Origin: an uncultured Lentisphaerota bacterium
GTDB taxonomy: Bacteria > Verrucomicrobiota > Lentisphaeria > Oligosphaerales > CAITYL01
Direction of reading: 5' to 3'
Assembly: GCA_903894975.1 (NCBI GenBank)
Contig: CAITSE010000271.1
Location: 1 to 35,245, forward strand
DNA: 35,245 nucleotides
Shown: positions 16,871 through 25,226 of the stretch, piece by piece
Layout: each line of letters begins with the position of its first letter
Numbering within the stretch: position 1 is the stretch's first letter
Made by a program: the position numbers and the translations under genes
The notes under the pieces: model-generated
Databases searched by the model: none
Told to the model about the DNA's origin: nothing
The model's input: the letters and a program-made list of their open reading frames with translations, nothing else

Positions 16871-18520
16871 ATGTTGAAGAAAATCCTGACGACGGGTGTG
16901 ACGTGCCTGGGCCTGGTGCAGGCGGCGGCGTGGGCGGACGTGAAGCTTCCGGCCATCATTGGCAGCAACATGGTCGTGCAGGCCGGCAAGGCCGTGCCGG
17001 TCTGGGGTACGGCGGACGCCGGGGAAAAGGTGACGGTGAAGCTGGCGGGGCAGACTCAGTCGGCCACCGCGGATGCCGCCGGCAAGTGGATGGTGAAGTT
17101 TGAGCCCGTGAAGCCCGGCGATCTCGGAGAGATGACCGTTGCGGGCAAAAACACGCTGACCGTCAAGAATATCCTGGCCGGCAGCGTCTGGGTTTGTTCC
17201 GGGCAGTCGAACATGCAGTTCGGCATGAACGGCGCGCATAACGCGGCCACGGAACTGCCCAAGGCGAAGTATCCGAAAATCCGGCTGTTCTCGGTTACCC
17301 GGACCATTGCCCTCGAGCCGATGACGGATTGCGTCGGCCAGTGGGTGGAATGCACGCCGGAAACGGCCAAAGGGTTTTCCGCGGTCGGTTATTTTTTCGG
17401 GCGCGACCTGCACCAGGCCTCGGGTCAGCCCGTGGGGCTGATCCACACCTCGTGGGGTGGGACGCCGGCGCAGTCCTGGGCAAGCCTCGACGGGCTGGAC
17501 AAGGACGGGGAGCTCAAAAAAGTCTATGGCGATTCCTTCCGAAAGACGATGGAGGCCATGCCGCAGCTGAAAGAGAAATACGTCAAGGAAACCCTGCCTA
17601 AATTCGAGGAACAGATGAAGGCTTGGGATGAGGGCGCGAAAAAAGCCAAGGCCGAAGGCAAGCAGCCGGCCGGCGTGGCCCCCCGCAAGCCCGCCGCTCC
17701 CGACCAGAATCCCGGAACCCCGTCCGTGCTGTACAACGGCATGATCGCCCCGCTGCTGCCCTACGCCATCGAAGGTGCGATCTGGTACCAGGGCGAGTCC
17801 AACGCCGGCGCCGCCGTGCAGTACCGCACCCTGTTCCCGCGGATGATCTCGGACTGGCGCGAGAAATGGGGCCAGGGCGACTTCTATTTCTTCTTCGTCC
17901 AACTGGCGAATTACCAGAAACGGAATGAAGCTCCGGGCGAGAGTAGTTGGGCTATGCTGCGCGAGGCGCAGACCATGACCCTCAAGCTCCCCAACACCGG
18001 CATGGCCGTGATCATCGATATCGGTGAGGGCGCCGACATTCATCCCAAGAACAAATCCGACGTCGGCCGCCGCCTGGCGCTGTGGGCCGAGAAAAAAGTG
18101 CTCGGCAAAGATGTCGTCTATTCCGGCCCGCTCTACAGCGGCATGAAAGTTGAAGCCGGCAAGGTGCGGGTCAGCTTCACCGATGTCGGCGGCGGTCTCA
18201 TCATCGGCTCCGCGCCCGCCATCCGGGCCGATGCCGTCCCCGCCCAGCCGCTTGCCGAACTCAAGGGTTTTGCCATTGCCGGCGAAGACAAGGTCTGGGT
18301 GTGGGCTGACGCCAAGATCGACGGGAACACCGTCGTGGTCTCGAGCGACAAGGTCGCCAAGCCCGTCGCCGTGCGGTATGCCTGGGCCGACAATCCGGAA
18401 TGCAATCTCTACAATCGCGCCGGCCTCCCCGCCAGCCCCTTCCGGACCGACAACTGGATGCCGGGCGCCGCGCCCGTCAAGCCGGCTGCGGTGCCCGTGG
18501 CACCTGCCGGCGCCAAGTAA
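16871..18520 (+). CDS. Sialate O-acetylesterase-type SGNH hydrolase, exported
   Basis: This 549-residue carbohydrate esterase removes O-acetyl groups from sugars; family members act on 9-O-acetyl sialic acid or acetylated plant glycans. A signal peptide (LKKILTTGVTCLGLVQAAAWA, cleavage before DVKLP) sends it out of the cytoplasm. A beta-sandwich with WGTADAGEKVTV precedes the SGNH domain. The nucleophile is in GQSNM (S113), the second block is WYQGESNAG, and the Asp-His pair is DIH (D389, H391). A Pro/Ala/Val-rich tail ends the chain. The start has AGAGG upstream; a longer open frame exists, but the signal peptide fixes this ATG. A terminator hairpin follows. Confidence 0.9.
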   Translation: MLKKILTTGVTCLGLVQAAAWADVKLPAIIGSNMVVQAGKAVPVWGTADAGEKVTVKLAGQTQSATADAAGKWMVKFEPVKPGDLGEMTVAGKNTLTVKNILAGSVWVCSGQSNMQFGMNGAHNAATELPKAKYPKIRLFSVTRTIALEPMTDCVGQWVECTPETAKGFSAVGYFFGRDLHQASGQPVGLIHTSWGGTPAQSWASLDGLDKDGELKKVYGDSFRKTMEAMPQLKEKYVKETLPKFEEQMKAWDEGAKKAKAEGKQPAGVAPRKPAAPDQNPGTPSVLYNGMIAPLLPYAIEGAIWYQGESNAGAAVQYRTLFPRMISDWREKWGQGDFYFFFVQLANYQKRNEAPGESSWAMLREAQTMTLKLPNTGMAVIIDIGEGADIHPKNKSDVGRRLALWAEKKVLGKDVVYSGPLYSGMKVEAGKVRVSFTDVGGGLIIGSAPAIRADAVPAQPLAELKGFAIAGEDKVWVWADAKIDGNTVVVSSDKVAKPVAVRYAWADNPECNLYNRAGLPASPFRTDNWMPGAAPVKPAAVPVAPAGAK

Positions 18521-18576
18521 CCGCCCCGTCCCGCGGCGCCCCGGCGCCGAGCAGCAGACGGAAAGACGTCTTTTGC

Positions 18577-18630
18577 CACAACGAACGCCGAAAGAGGGAA
18601 CGCCTTCTTTTGCGTTCGTTGTGATTTTTT
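18577..18630 (+). terminator. Terminator-like hairpin built from an AACGAACGC word pair
   Basis: CACAACGAACGC at 18577-18588 pairs perfectly with 18612-18623. The stem extends inward by GAAAGA with TCTTTT, using one G-T pair, after a one-base bulge. ATTTTTT follows immediately (18624-18630). This is the textbook form of an intrinsic terminator for the esterase transcript, yet its arms are made of the same kind of word as the gap repeats elsewhere. Confidence 0.7.
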
Positions 18631-18650
18631 ACGGCAAGAGCAGGTGTTCC

Positions 18651-18677
18651 ATGGACGAGATGGACGAGATGGACGAC
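18651..18677. repeat. Three-copy ATGGACGAG array, single arm
   Basis: Three consecutive 9-base units begin at 18651, 18660 and 18669, and only the last base of the third differs. The same word forms the inverted pair at 5020-5082. Here no mate is seen. A CTTCCGT/TTTCGT pyrimidine-rich stretch follows to about 18730. Confidence 0.6.
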
Positions 18678-18746
18678 AACGGCCTCCCGCAGCGGTTTCT
18701 TCCGTCCTTCCGTTTTTTCGTCTTTTCGGATCCCCGCCGGTCAGGC

Positions 18747-19541
18747 CTAATCCCACAGCTCCCGGATCGCGGCCATGGCCTGCGCGAAAAACGGGCCGTG
18801 CGGTTCGTTGGCGGGGATGCGGACTTCCAGATTCACCGGGCCGGCGAACCCGGACTGTTTCAGGCTGCCCAGAATCATCTTCCAGTCCGCCACGCCGGAG
18901 CCGGGGAGCCGGTGCTGGTCGTTCCTGCCATCGTTGTCGTGCAGATGGGTGCAGAGCAGGCGCGAGGCGTAGCGCGCCACGAAATCCTGACACCCGGTCA
19001 TGCTGGCGTGGCCGCTGTCGTAGCAGAAGCCAAGGTACTCGGGACCGAAACGCGTGAACAGCGCGTCAAAGAAGGCGGCCTGGTCGTGCTGCCGCGGGGA
19101 AAAAAGATTCTCCGCAGCCACGCGGACACCGGCCTGTTGCGCGGCGGGGCGCAGTCTTTCCAGCACGTCCACGCTCTCGGCCAGCACTTGGTCCGGCGAG
19201 GAGAAATCGTGCAACGGCAGATGGACCACCAACACCTTGGCGCCGAACCGCGCCGCAAACTCGATGCGGTTCACATTGACCGCCAGGAACAGTTCCCGCG
19301 TGTAGGTCAGGCCCGGGGGCGGGCCGGCATAGCCGTGGACGCTGCAGAGTCGCAGCCCATGGGTTTTCAGGGCCTCCGCGGCCAGCGCCATGAACTCCGC
19401 CTCGTAAAAGACCGGCTTCCCGCACCAGTCCCAGCACCAGTCGACGCAGGTGAAGCCGGCCGCGGCCACACCGGCCAGGCAGGACGTGTCGCCCTGGGAA
19501 AGTGCCGGCATGGGCGGTTCAACCGTGATCGAGAAATTCAT
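18747..19541 (-). CDS. Sugar phosphate isomerase/epimerase-like TIM-barrel protein
   Basis: This 264-residue protein has the xylose-isomerase-like TIM-barrel fold (AP endonuclease 2 superfamily). The usual metal ligands are in place: Glu in AENLFS, Asp and His in FCYDSGHASM, His and Asp in CTHLHDNDGRNDQHRLPG, and a final Glu in NLEVRIP. Such enzymes isomerise or epimerise ketoses or keto-inositols with a divalent metal. It begins 7 bp after the GH32 gene on the same strand, so the two are almost surely co-transcribed, and it may process the released sugar (fructose epimerisation would fit but is inference). The start at 19541 is preferred over an upstream ATG that would overlap GH32. Confidence 0.85.
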   Translation of the reverse strand: MNFSITVEPPMPALSQGDTSCLAGVAAAGFTCVDWCWDWCGKPVFYEAEFMALAAEALKTHGLRLCSVHGYAGPPPGLTYTRELFLAVNVNRIEFAARFGAKVLVVHLPLHDFSSPDQVLAESVDVLERLRPAAQQAGVRVAAENLFSPRQHDQAAFFDALFTRFGPEYLGFCYDSGHASMTGCQDFVARYASRLLCTHLHDNDGRNDQHRLPGSGVADWKMILGSLKQSGFAGPVNLEVRIPANEPHGPFFAQAMAAIRELWD

Positions 19542-19548
19542 GGGAGCT

Positions 19549-21054
19549 TCACGGAGGGGCGGGGTTTTCCGGTTCGGCTTTACGGCAACGGCTGACGCGA
19601 ATGTCGCCCAGCGGCCAGACGGTTCCGCCGGAGAACGCCGCACGGCCGTTTTTCGCATACAGCGAGGCCTGGTTGAAATCCTCATGTGGGAAAAAGATGG
19701 CGCTCATCGCGGTTTGTCCGTTGTCCGCAAACAGTTCCACCGACGCCGCATCCAGCAACAGGCGCAGTCGCAGGACGGCGTCCGTCGCCTCGCGCGGGGC
19801 GAAAACCAGGGATTTGGCCGCGAACTTTTCATGGAAGGCGGTCTTGCCTGCATGCGTCCGGTCAATCACGAACCGGTTTCGCTCCCGGTCAAACCCGACG
19901 CGGAGCGTCTCGCCCTGCGGGTTGGTAAACTCCACGCCGAATTCGGGCGCGGCGGTTCTGGCCAGGTCGAAGGTCAGCTCGATTTCGGCCGTGGCGATCT
20001 CTCCGGGCAGCGGCAGTTTCGCCTCCACCGTCGCGGCCGCAAGTGGCTGCGGGCTTTTCCGGAGCGCGCGCAGTTCGGCGACCGGTTCCTGGAACAGGCG
20101 CAGGCCCGCCGGCGTTTCCTGCAGACGGAGCTCGCGCGGCACGGTCATGGCTCCGCGCCACGGGTCCGTGGGCACGGCCTGGGCATACTCCCAGTTGCTC
20201 ATCCAGCCGATGAAAAGGCGGCGCGCGTCCGGGGCGTTGTCCCAAGTGATGCCGGCATAATTGTCCGGACCGTAGTCGAACCACAGCGGGGTTTCGGGCG
20301 GGGTCTCGCTGACAAAAGTTTTTCCGTCAAAATGGCCGAGGTAATACCGGGTCACGCTGCCGCCGTTCGGGCCGCCGGAGGTGTTCTGGATCAGCACCCA
20401 TTTTTCCTGATCCGTCCCGGCCACGCGAATGGGGAACAGATCCGGGCATTCCCAGAACCGCCCCCGGGGATCGGGCGGGCTGGCGAAAATCCCGGTGGCC
20501 TCCCAGCGTTTCAAATCGCGCGACCGGTAAAACCGGGTCTGAAACTGCGAGGCGATCACCGCGACCCAGTGGCCGCCCGGTTCGTGCCATAACACCTTGG
20601 GATCGCGGAAGTCCGGATTCCCCGGGTTCCCGATCACGGGGTTCCCCGGGTACTTGGTCCAGCTCCGGCCCGCGTCCAGGCTGAACGCGAGGCTCTGCCG
20701 TTCGGTGTATTTTTGGTCGGGCAGGACGAGGTGTTGCGTGTAGATCGCGACCAGCGGGGGCTGCGCGGCCGTTCCCAGGCCGCTGCGGTTTTCCCTGTCC
20801 AGCACGGCGCTCCCGGACCAGGCCCAGCCCAGCTCGTCGTGGGTGATGGCGACGGGGAGTTCCCGCCAATTCACCAGATCCCGGCTGACGGCATGCCCCC
20901 AATCCATGACGCCCGTGCAGGTCATGGCCCGGGGTTCATGCTGGTAAAACAGATGGTATTCCCCGTCGGCATACACCAGCCCGTTGGGATCGTTCATCCA
21001 CATGGCGCCGGGTGTGAAATGAAAATGCGGCCGGTGTGTTTCAGCGTGAATCAT
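19549..21054 (-). CDS. GH32 family fructosidase (fructan hydrolase / invertase type)
   Basis: This 501-residue enzyme hydrolyses beta-fructofuranosides such as levan, inulin or sucrose. The three GH32 catalytic blocks are present: WMNDPNG with nucleophile D22, FRDPK with transition-state stabiliser D151, and WECPD with acid/base E202. The five-bladed propeller is followed by a C-terminal beta-sandwich (about residues 340-490). There is no signal peptide, so it works on imported oligosaccharides. The first gene of a two-gene unit, it has a near-consensus sigma-70 promoter directly before the start. The start cannot be moved downstream because the catalytic WMNDPNG lies only 18 residues in. Confidence 0.95.
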   Translation of the reverse strand: MIHAETHRPHFHFTPGAMWMNDPNGLVYADGEYHLFYQHEPRAMTCTGVMDWGHAVSRDLVNWRELPVAITHDELGWAWSGSAVLDRENRSGLGTAAQPPLVAIYTQHLVLPDQKYTERQSLAFSLDAGRSWTKYPGNPVIGNPGNPDFRDPKVLWHEPGGHWVAVIASQFQTRFYRSRDLKRWEATGIFASPPDPRGRFWECPDLFPIRVAGTDQEKWVLIQNTSGGPNGGSVTRYYLGHFDGKTFVSETPPETPLWFDYGPDNYAGITWDNAPDARRLFIGWMSNWEYAQAVPTDPWRGAMTVPRELRLQETPAGLRLFQEPVAELRALRKSPQPLAAATVEAKLPLPGEIATAEIELTFDLARTAAPEFGVEFTNPQGETLRVGFDRERNRFVIDRTHAGKTAFHEKFAAKSLVFAPREATDAVLRLRLLLDAASVELFADNGQTAMSAIFFPHEDFNQASLYAKNGRAAFSGGTVWPLGDIRVSRCRKAEPENPAPP

Positions 21055-21063
21055 GGGAACCCT

Positions 21064-21092
21064 AGTATATCAAAAGCCGAAATCCTTGTCAA
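21064..21092 (-). promoter_or_regulatory. Sigma-70-type promoter of the GH32 gene
   Basis: On the minus strand, TTGACA (21092-21087) is followed by exactly 17 bases and then TATACT (21069-21064). The expected start of transcription, about 7 bases on, is near 21057, only about 3 nt before the ATG at 21054. The mRNA would be leaderless or nearly so. No operator palindrome is obvious. Confidence 0.7.
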
Positions 21093-21153
21093 CGGAGCGG
21101 GGAATGATTTTTACGCTGGCCGGACTCCGGTCAACCCGCACTGGAAGGCACGC

Positions 21154-23697
21154 ATGAACCCCCCCCGCAGGCATTTGTCCGCCTCTTCCCGCCACGCCCC
21201 GCCGGCAGCCGCCGACGAAGTCCGCGCGGACCTGCATGTTCACAGCCGGCACTCGGATCATCCCAGCGAGTGGTTCCTCCGCCGTATCGGCTCCCCGGAA
21301 AGCTTCATGGAGCCGCGGGAAATCTACCGGCGCTGCAAAGCCAAAGGGATGCGTTTCGTCACCATTTCCGATCACAACACCATCGCCGGCGCGCTGGAGA
21401 TCTCCCAGTATCCCGACACCTTTCTCTCGGCCGAGGTCACCACCTATTTCCCGGAGGACGGGTGCAAGATCCACTGTCTCGTCTCCGGCATCAATGAGGC
21501 GGAATTCCGGAAGATTGAGGCCCGGCGCGAGAACATTTACGACCTGCGCCAGTACCTGCACCAGCATCAGATCATGCATTCCATCACCCACCCGCTCTTC
21601 CGCGTCAACGGGAAACTGACGGTGGAGCACGTGGAGAAACTGCTGGTCCTGTTCAACTGTTTTGAGGGCATCAACGGCGCCCGCCATCCCCGCGCCTCGG
21701 AACTGGTCTACGCCATCTTCGGCAGCCTGACCCCGGAGACGCTCGGCGTCCTGGCCGACCGCCACGGACTTGAGCCTTTCGGTCCGGAGCCCTGGCGCAA
21801 GCGCTTCACCGGCGGCAGCGACGACCATAGCGGCTGTCATCTCGGCAATGCCTACACCTTCACGCCTCCGGCCAAGAACGTGCTGGAATTCCTGGAACAT
21901 CTGCGCGAGGGACGCCATGACATGGGCGGTTGCTGCGGCACCAGCCTGAAACTGGCCGGAAGTCTGTATTCCATTGCCTGGCAATACTATCGCAACCGAC
22001 TCATGGGCGGCTGCGGCGGCGCGGCGGGGCCGCTCGGCGAACTGCTCCGCCGCCTGGCGGAGACCGGGGATGGCACCTCCCGCGCTTCCGGCTGGCGCGA
22101 GACCGCACGGCATGTCGCCGGCCGCATCTTCGGCGCCACACGGAAACGCAATCCCTTGGAAACCTTGCTGCTGCAGGAATTTTCCGGCCTGGTCCGGGCG
22201 GACGCCGCCGCGGGCGGGGCGACGGCGGCCGGGGCCGTGGACGATGACCAGGCCTTCCAGCTCGCCTGCCGCATCGGCCACCAGCTCGGGTTCGCCTTCC
22301 TCCGGAAATGCGCCGACCACCTCCGCCGCGGCGAGCTGATGGACAGCCTCCAGTCGGCCGCCGCCCTCGGCCCCCTGGCCTTGGGCGTCGCCCCCTATTT
22401 CGCCGCGTTCAGCACCCAGCACAAGGACGAGCCCTTTCTCCAGGCCGTCGCCGGCCGTTTCCCCGCCGCCAACCACCTGGTCCGCCCCAGCGAAAAGAAA
22501 GCCTGGGTCACGGACACGTTTACCGACGTCAACGGCGTGACCCGCACCATCCAGATCCTCGGCGCCATCGCCCGGACTCAGGGGCGCAAGCTGACCATCG
22601 TCACCTGCCTGGAAAAGCCGCCCCGGCTCGATCTGCCGCTCATGAACTTCCAGCCCGTGGGCAGCTTCAAACTCCCCGAGTACGAAAACCAGACCGTGGT
22701 TTTTCCGCCGTTCCTGGACATCCTCCGCTGGTTCGAGAAGGAAAAGTTTTCCGAGATCATCATTTCCACGCCCGGCCCCCTGGGGCTGGCCGCGCTGGCG
22801 GCGGGCCGCATCCTGGGGCTGCGCGTGACCGGCATTTACCACACCGACTTCCCCCAGTATGCCCGGTACCTGACCCAGGACGAGGTCATGGAACAGCTCA
22901 CCTGGCGCTACATGCAATGGTTCTTCGGCCAGCTCGACACCGTCTTTGTCCCCAGCGAAACCTACCGCCAGCTCCTGATCGAGCGCGGCCTGAGCGAGGC
23001 GAAACTGCTGGTCATGCCCCGCGGCGTGGACCTGCGCGAATTCAATCCCGAGTCGCGCGACCCGGAATTCTGGCAGCGCTTCGGCGCGCCGCCGGGCTTC
23101 GTCTACCTCTATGTCGGCCGCATGTCGGTCGAAAAGAACCTGGAACTGCTGCTGGACGTGTTCCGCGAGGTCCGCGCCCTGCGGCCGGACGCCGTGCTGG
23201 TTCTGGTCGGGGACGGGCCGCAGCTCGCCGCACTCCGGCGCCGGGGCGAAAAAGAGCGCAGCGTGTTCTTTGCCGGCTGCCTGCAACACGAGGCGCTGGC
23301 GCAGGCCTATGCCAGCGCCGACGTGTTCGTGTTCCCGAGCACCACCGACACGTTCGGCAACGTCGTCCTGGAGGCGCAGGCCTGCGGTCTGCCCGCGGTG
23401 GTGAGCGACCGCGGCGGTCCGCGCGAAATTGTCGAACGGCATCAATCCGGCATTGTCGTCGACCTGACCCGGCCCCACGCTTTGACCGAGGCCATGGTCC
23501 GGCTGCATGACGACCGGCCCCTACTCGAACAGCTGCGCGGCAAGGCCCTCGAAAACGCCCGGGACTCCCGCTGGGAGGCGATCCTGGACCAGTTCTGGAC
23601 GGCCGGGGCCGCCGCGCCCGTTGCGGCGGCTCCGGAATATCTTCGCATCCAGAACGATCCGTCCGCCGCCGCCGGCCGGGAACTGCAAGTGGCCTAG
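21154..23697 (+). CDS. Fusion of a PHP-type metallophosphoesterase domain and a GT4 glycosyltransferase
   Basis: This 847-residue protein has two parts. Residues about 24-275 are a PHP domain: DLHVHSRHSD (H28, H30), TISDHNTIAG, MHSITHPLFR and GGSDDHSGCH supply the metal-binding His and Asp residues. A helical linker follows (about 275-460). The rest (about 460-820) is a GT-B glycosyltransferase of the GT4 kind, with FVYLYVGRMSVEKNLELLL and the nucleotide-sugar-binding FPSTTDTFGNVVLEAQACGLP. GT4 enzymes of this look often make glycolipids or mannosides; the PHP part may hydrolyse a phosphate or phosphodiester. No membrane segment is seen. GGAAGG precedes the start. An upstream open extension was rejected for lack of a ribosome site. 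Confidence 0.88.
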   Translation: MNPPRRHLSASSRHAPPAAADEVRADLHVHSRHSDHPSEWFLRRIGSPESFMEPREIYRRCKAKGMRFVTISDHNTIAGALEISQYPDTFLSAEVTTYFPEDGCKIHCLVSGINEAEFRKIEARRENIYDLRQYLHQHQIMHSITHPLFRVNGKLTVEHVEKLLVLFNCFEGINGARHPRASELVYAIFGSLTPETLGVLADRHGLEPFGPEPWRKRFTGGSDDHSGCHLGNAYTFTPPAKNVLEFLEHLREGRHDMGGCCGTSLKLAGSLYSIAWQYYRNRLMGGCGGAAGPLGELLRRLAETGDGTSRASGWRETARHVAGRIFGATRKRNPLETLLLQEFSGLVRADAAAGGATAAGAVDDDQAFQLACRIGHQLGFAFLRKCADHLRRGELMDSLQSAAALGPLALGVAPYFAAFSTQHKDEPFLQAVAGRFPAANHLVRPSEKKAWVTDTFTDVNGVTRTIQILGAIARTQGRKLTIVTCLEKPPRLDLPLMNFQPVGSFKLPEYENQTVVFPPFLDILRWFEKEKFSEIIISTPGPLGLAALAAGRILGLRVTGIYHTDFPQYARYLTQDEVMEQLTWRYMQWFFGQLDTVFVPSETYRQLLIERGLSEAKLLVMPRGVDLREFNPESRDPEFWQRFGAPPGFVYLYVGRMSVEKNLELLLDVFREVRALRPDAVLVLVGDGPQLAALRRRGEKERSVFFAGCLQHEALAQAYASADVFVFPSTTDTFGNVVLEAQACGLPAVVSDRGGPREIVERHQSGIVVDLTRPHALTEAMVRLHDDRPLLEQLRGKALENARDSRWEAILDQFWTAGAAAPVAAAPEYLRIQNDPSAAAGRELQVA

Positions 23698-23761
23698 CCC
23701 GGCCAAGCCGGAACCACGTTTGTGGTGCGATGCCACCGTTGCGGCCGGCTTGCCCGGGCTA
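23695..23761. repeat. Two-tier hairpin starting at the stop codon of the PHP-GT4 gene
   Basis: Bases 23695-23711 pair with 23745-23761 (17 bp, one mismatch). The left arm begins with the TAG stop codon. The loop contains a smaller hairpin, CCAC-GTTT-GTGG. There is no U-run. It probably marks the 3' end of the transcript or is a REP-like element. Confidence 0.55.
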
Positions 23762-23881
23762 CCGGGTTACGGATAAATCATCCCTGGAACGGGGACGGCT
23801 CCGACTTGGGCCACGACCTGGACGGGGCATCGGCCTGACGCGCCCGCCGCGGCGGGCATGCGCGTCAACTTAAAGAAAAAA

Positions 23882-24006
23882 CGAACGTCGAACCTTGAAC
23901 ATCGAACGTCGAACGTTGAAGTAAAGCCTGACCGGTTCAAGATTCTATGCACCGCATGGATCCCGATTCGACGTTGGACGTTCAACGTTCGATGTTCGAC
24001 GTTCGC
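23882..24006. repeat. Inverted pair of a 7-base word array (GAACGTC family), copy 1
   Basis: The left arm, 23882-23920, is a run of heptamers of the GAACGTC/GAACATC/GAACGTT kind. The right arm, 23967-24006, is its inverted partner; 33 of 39 positions pair. The right arm read on the minus strand is identical over 40 bases to 33531-33570. The pair lies in the 368-bp gap between the convergent PHP-GT4 and DUF3108 genes. The rest of that gap, apart from the hairpin at 23695-23761, shows no gene. Confidence 0.75.
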
Positions 24007-24065
24007 ATTTATTTTCCCCCCAGAAGATTATGGTTCTTAAGTTTACGCGCATACGCGGCGGGGGC

Positions 24066-24884
24066 TTACTGCATCGCCACCGGCGGGGTTTGGATGGTCT
24101 TCAACTCGGCGGTGAACCAGCCGATGAGGACTTTGCTGCGCAGCTTGACCGGCAGCCGGCGGGCATCGCGGGTGATCCAGACCTGGATGCGGGCGTCCGC
24201 CGAAGGCTCGAAGACCGTCTGAACTTTGCCGAGCTCGGGTTCGACCACGCAGGTATCGAACTCGCCGGCCGGCGTCCGGATCCGTTCCGTCCGCAACACC
24301 CGGCCCAGTACCGCCTGGCTGGTGAGACCGTCTGAAGCGTTGAAGTGCAAGATATTACCCGGTTCCAACTCGCCCTGGGCCAGGCGGAGTTTGGCCACCA
24401 GGCCGAGGGTTTCAAAGGTGCCGTCGGGAATGGCCAGAAGCGGTTGCGTCTGGCCGTTTTGGACCGCCAGGGCCAGGCCGCGGTCGGCATCGAAGGTCGC
24501 CTGGGTTTCGGAGCTGCCGGCGTTGAATTCCCGGCGGACCCGGTACCCGAGGGAGGATTGCAGGGAGTCCCCCGCCCAGCTTTCATAATCGACCCGGACC
24601 TTGTAGATCGAATCCAGCACGGGCGTAGTCGCGGCGCTGAGGCGGAACTGCCAGGCGGGTTCGCCGCTGTCGCCGAACGTGGGCAACCGCAGGGTGGTCA
24701 GGGACGCATGGGCGGCGGTGACAAAGCCCCAGCTCAATTCGTACTCCAGCCGCTCGCCCGAAGTCAAGGTCAGCGCCGGGAGCGGGTCGGGAACGCGGAC
24801 TACGGGTTTGCCGGCGTCGGCGCTCACGGCTCCGAGCCCGGCCAGGGCCAAACCCGCGAGTAGGTGCTGAAGTTTGTGTTGCAT
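24066..24884 (-). CDS. DUF3108 domain exported protein
   Basis: This 272-residue protein begins with a signal peptide (QHKLQHLLAGLALAGLGAVSADA, cleavage probably after ADA) and is otherwise all beta. LTSGERLEYELSWGFVTAAHASL and the late ARIQVWITRDARRLPVKLRSKVLIGWFTAEL are typical of DUF3108, a family of periplasmic or outer-membrane-associated proteins of unknown function. The start at 24884 has GGAG 7 nt upstream and opens the signal peptide; an earlier in-frame ATG lacks both. It is divergent from the porin gene and has its own Pho-box-like site, so a role in the envelope under phosphate starvation is a reasonable inference. Confidence 0.82.
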   Translation of the reverse strand: MQHKLQHLLAGLALAGLGAVSADAGKPVVRVPDPLPALTLTSGERLEYELSWGFVTAAHASLTTLRLPTFGDSGEPAWQFRLSAATTPVLDSIYKVRVDYESWAGDSLQSSLGYRVRREFNAGSSETQATFDADRGLALAVQNGQTQPLLAIPDGTFETLGLVAKLRLAQGELEPGNILHFNASDGLTSQAVLGRVLRTERIRTPAGEFDTCVVEPELGKVQTVFEPSADARIQVWITRDARRLPVKLRSKVLIGWFTAELKTIQTPPVAMQ

Positions 24885-24970
24885 CTCGGTCTCCCGTCGT
24901 TCGTTGCCAGCATCGAATGCCAACTTCGTAAAAATTCTTTACTCTTTGAATGTAAGGGTGTTTGGGGTTG

Positions 24971-25003
24971 ATTACTGGCCCGGTTTGATGAGAACTGCGT
25001 GAG
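24971..25003 (-). promoter_or_regulatory. Pho-box-like promoter of the DUF3108 gene
   Basis: Reading the minus strand, CTCAC (25003-24999), six bases, CTCAT (24992-24988), eleven bases, then AGTAAT (24976-24971). The bases after the second half-site (CAAACCGGG) resemble those at the porin and pstS promoters. Only the ten-base spacing of the other sites is off, by one. Confidence 0.5.
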
Positions 25004-25093
25004 AATCCGATTCGTTTTCAGCGATCCCTGCGGGAACACCCCCAACCGCGTTTCGGCGGCGGCGGTTTCCCGGTCCGCCGGCGGGCGAGCGCG

Positions 25094-25168
25094 ATAACCG
25101 CTTTCTCAACTAGTTCTAACCGTGGCTCATGGCAGACTAACCGGCGGCTCATAAACCGGCTCTACCTT
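25094..25168 (+). promoter_or_regulatory. Array of Pho-box-like half-sites before the porin gene
   Basis: Half-sites ATAAC (25094), CTCAA (25105), CTAAC (25116), CTCAT (25126), CTAAC (25137) and CTCAT (25148) are spaced 11, 11, 10, 11 and 11 bp. Ten bases after the last one comes TACCTT (25163-25168), a plausible -10. The 11-bp direct-repeat geometry is that of PhoB/PhoP binding sites. The gap between the two divergent genes (24885-25226, 342 bp) holds this array, the DUF3108 site, and no word repeats. Confidence 0.65.
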
Positions 25169-25226
25169 TGAGCATGTTCCCGGACAGAGTGCCGGAAACC
25201 CAACCCCACCGAAGGAGAAACCGTAC

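Noticed and set aside
21070-23508. An open frame of more than 800 codons on the minus strand opposite the PHP-GT4 gene
   Set aside because: It mirrors the codon bias of the plus-strand gene, has no recognisable domain, and the plus strand encodes clear catalytic motifs. Similar long antisense frames opposite the GH172, isopropylmalate-synthase, pstC and pstA genes were rejected for the same reason.
23882-24006. CRISPR array
   Set aside because: The 7-base units are contiguous, have no spacers of uniform length, and no cas gene is near.
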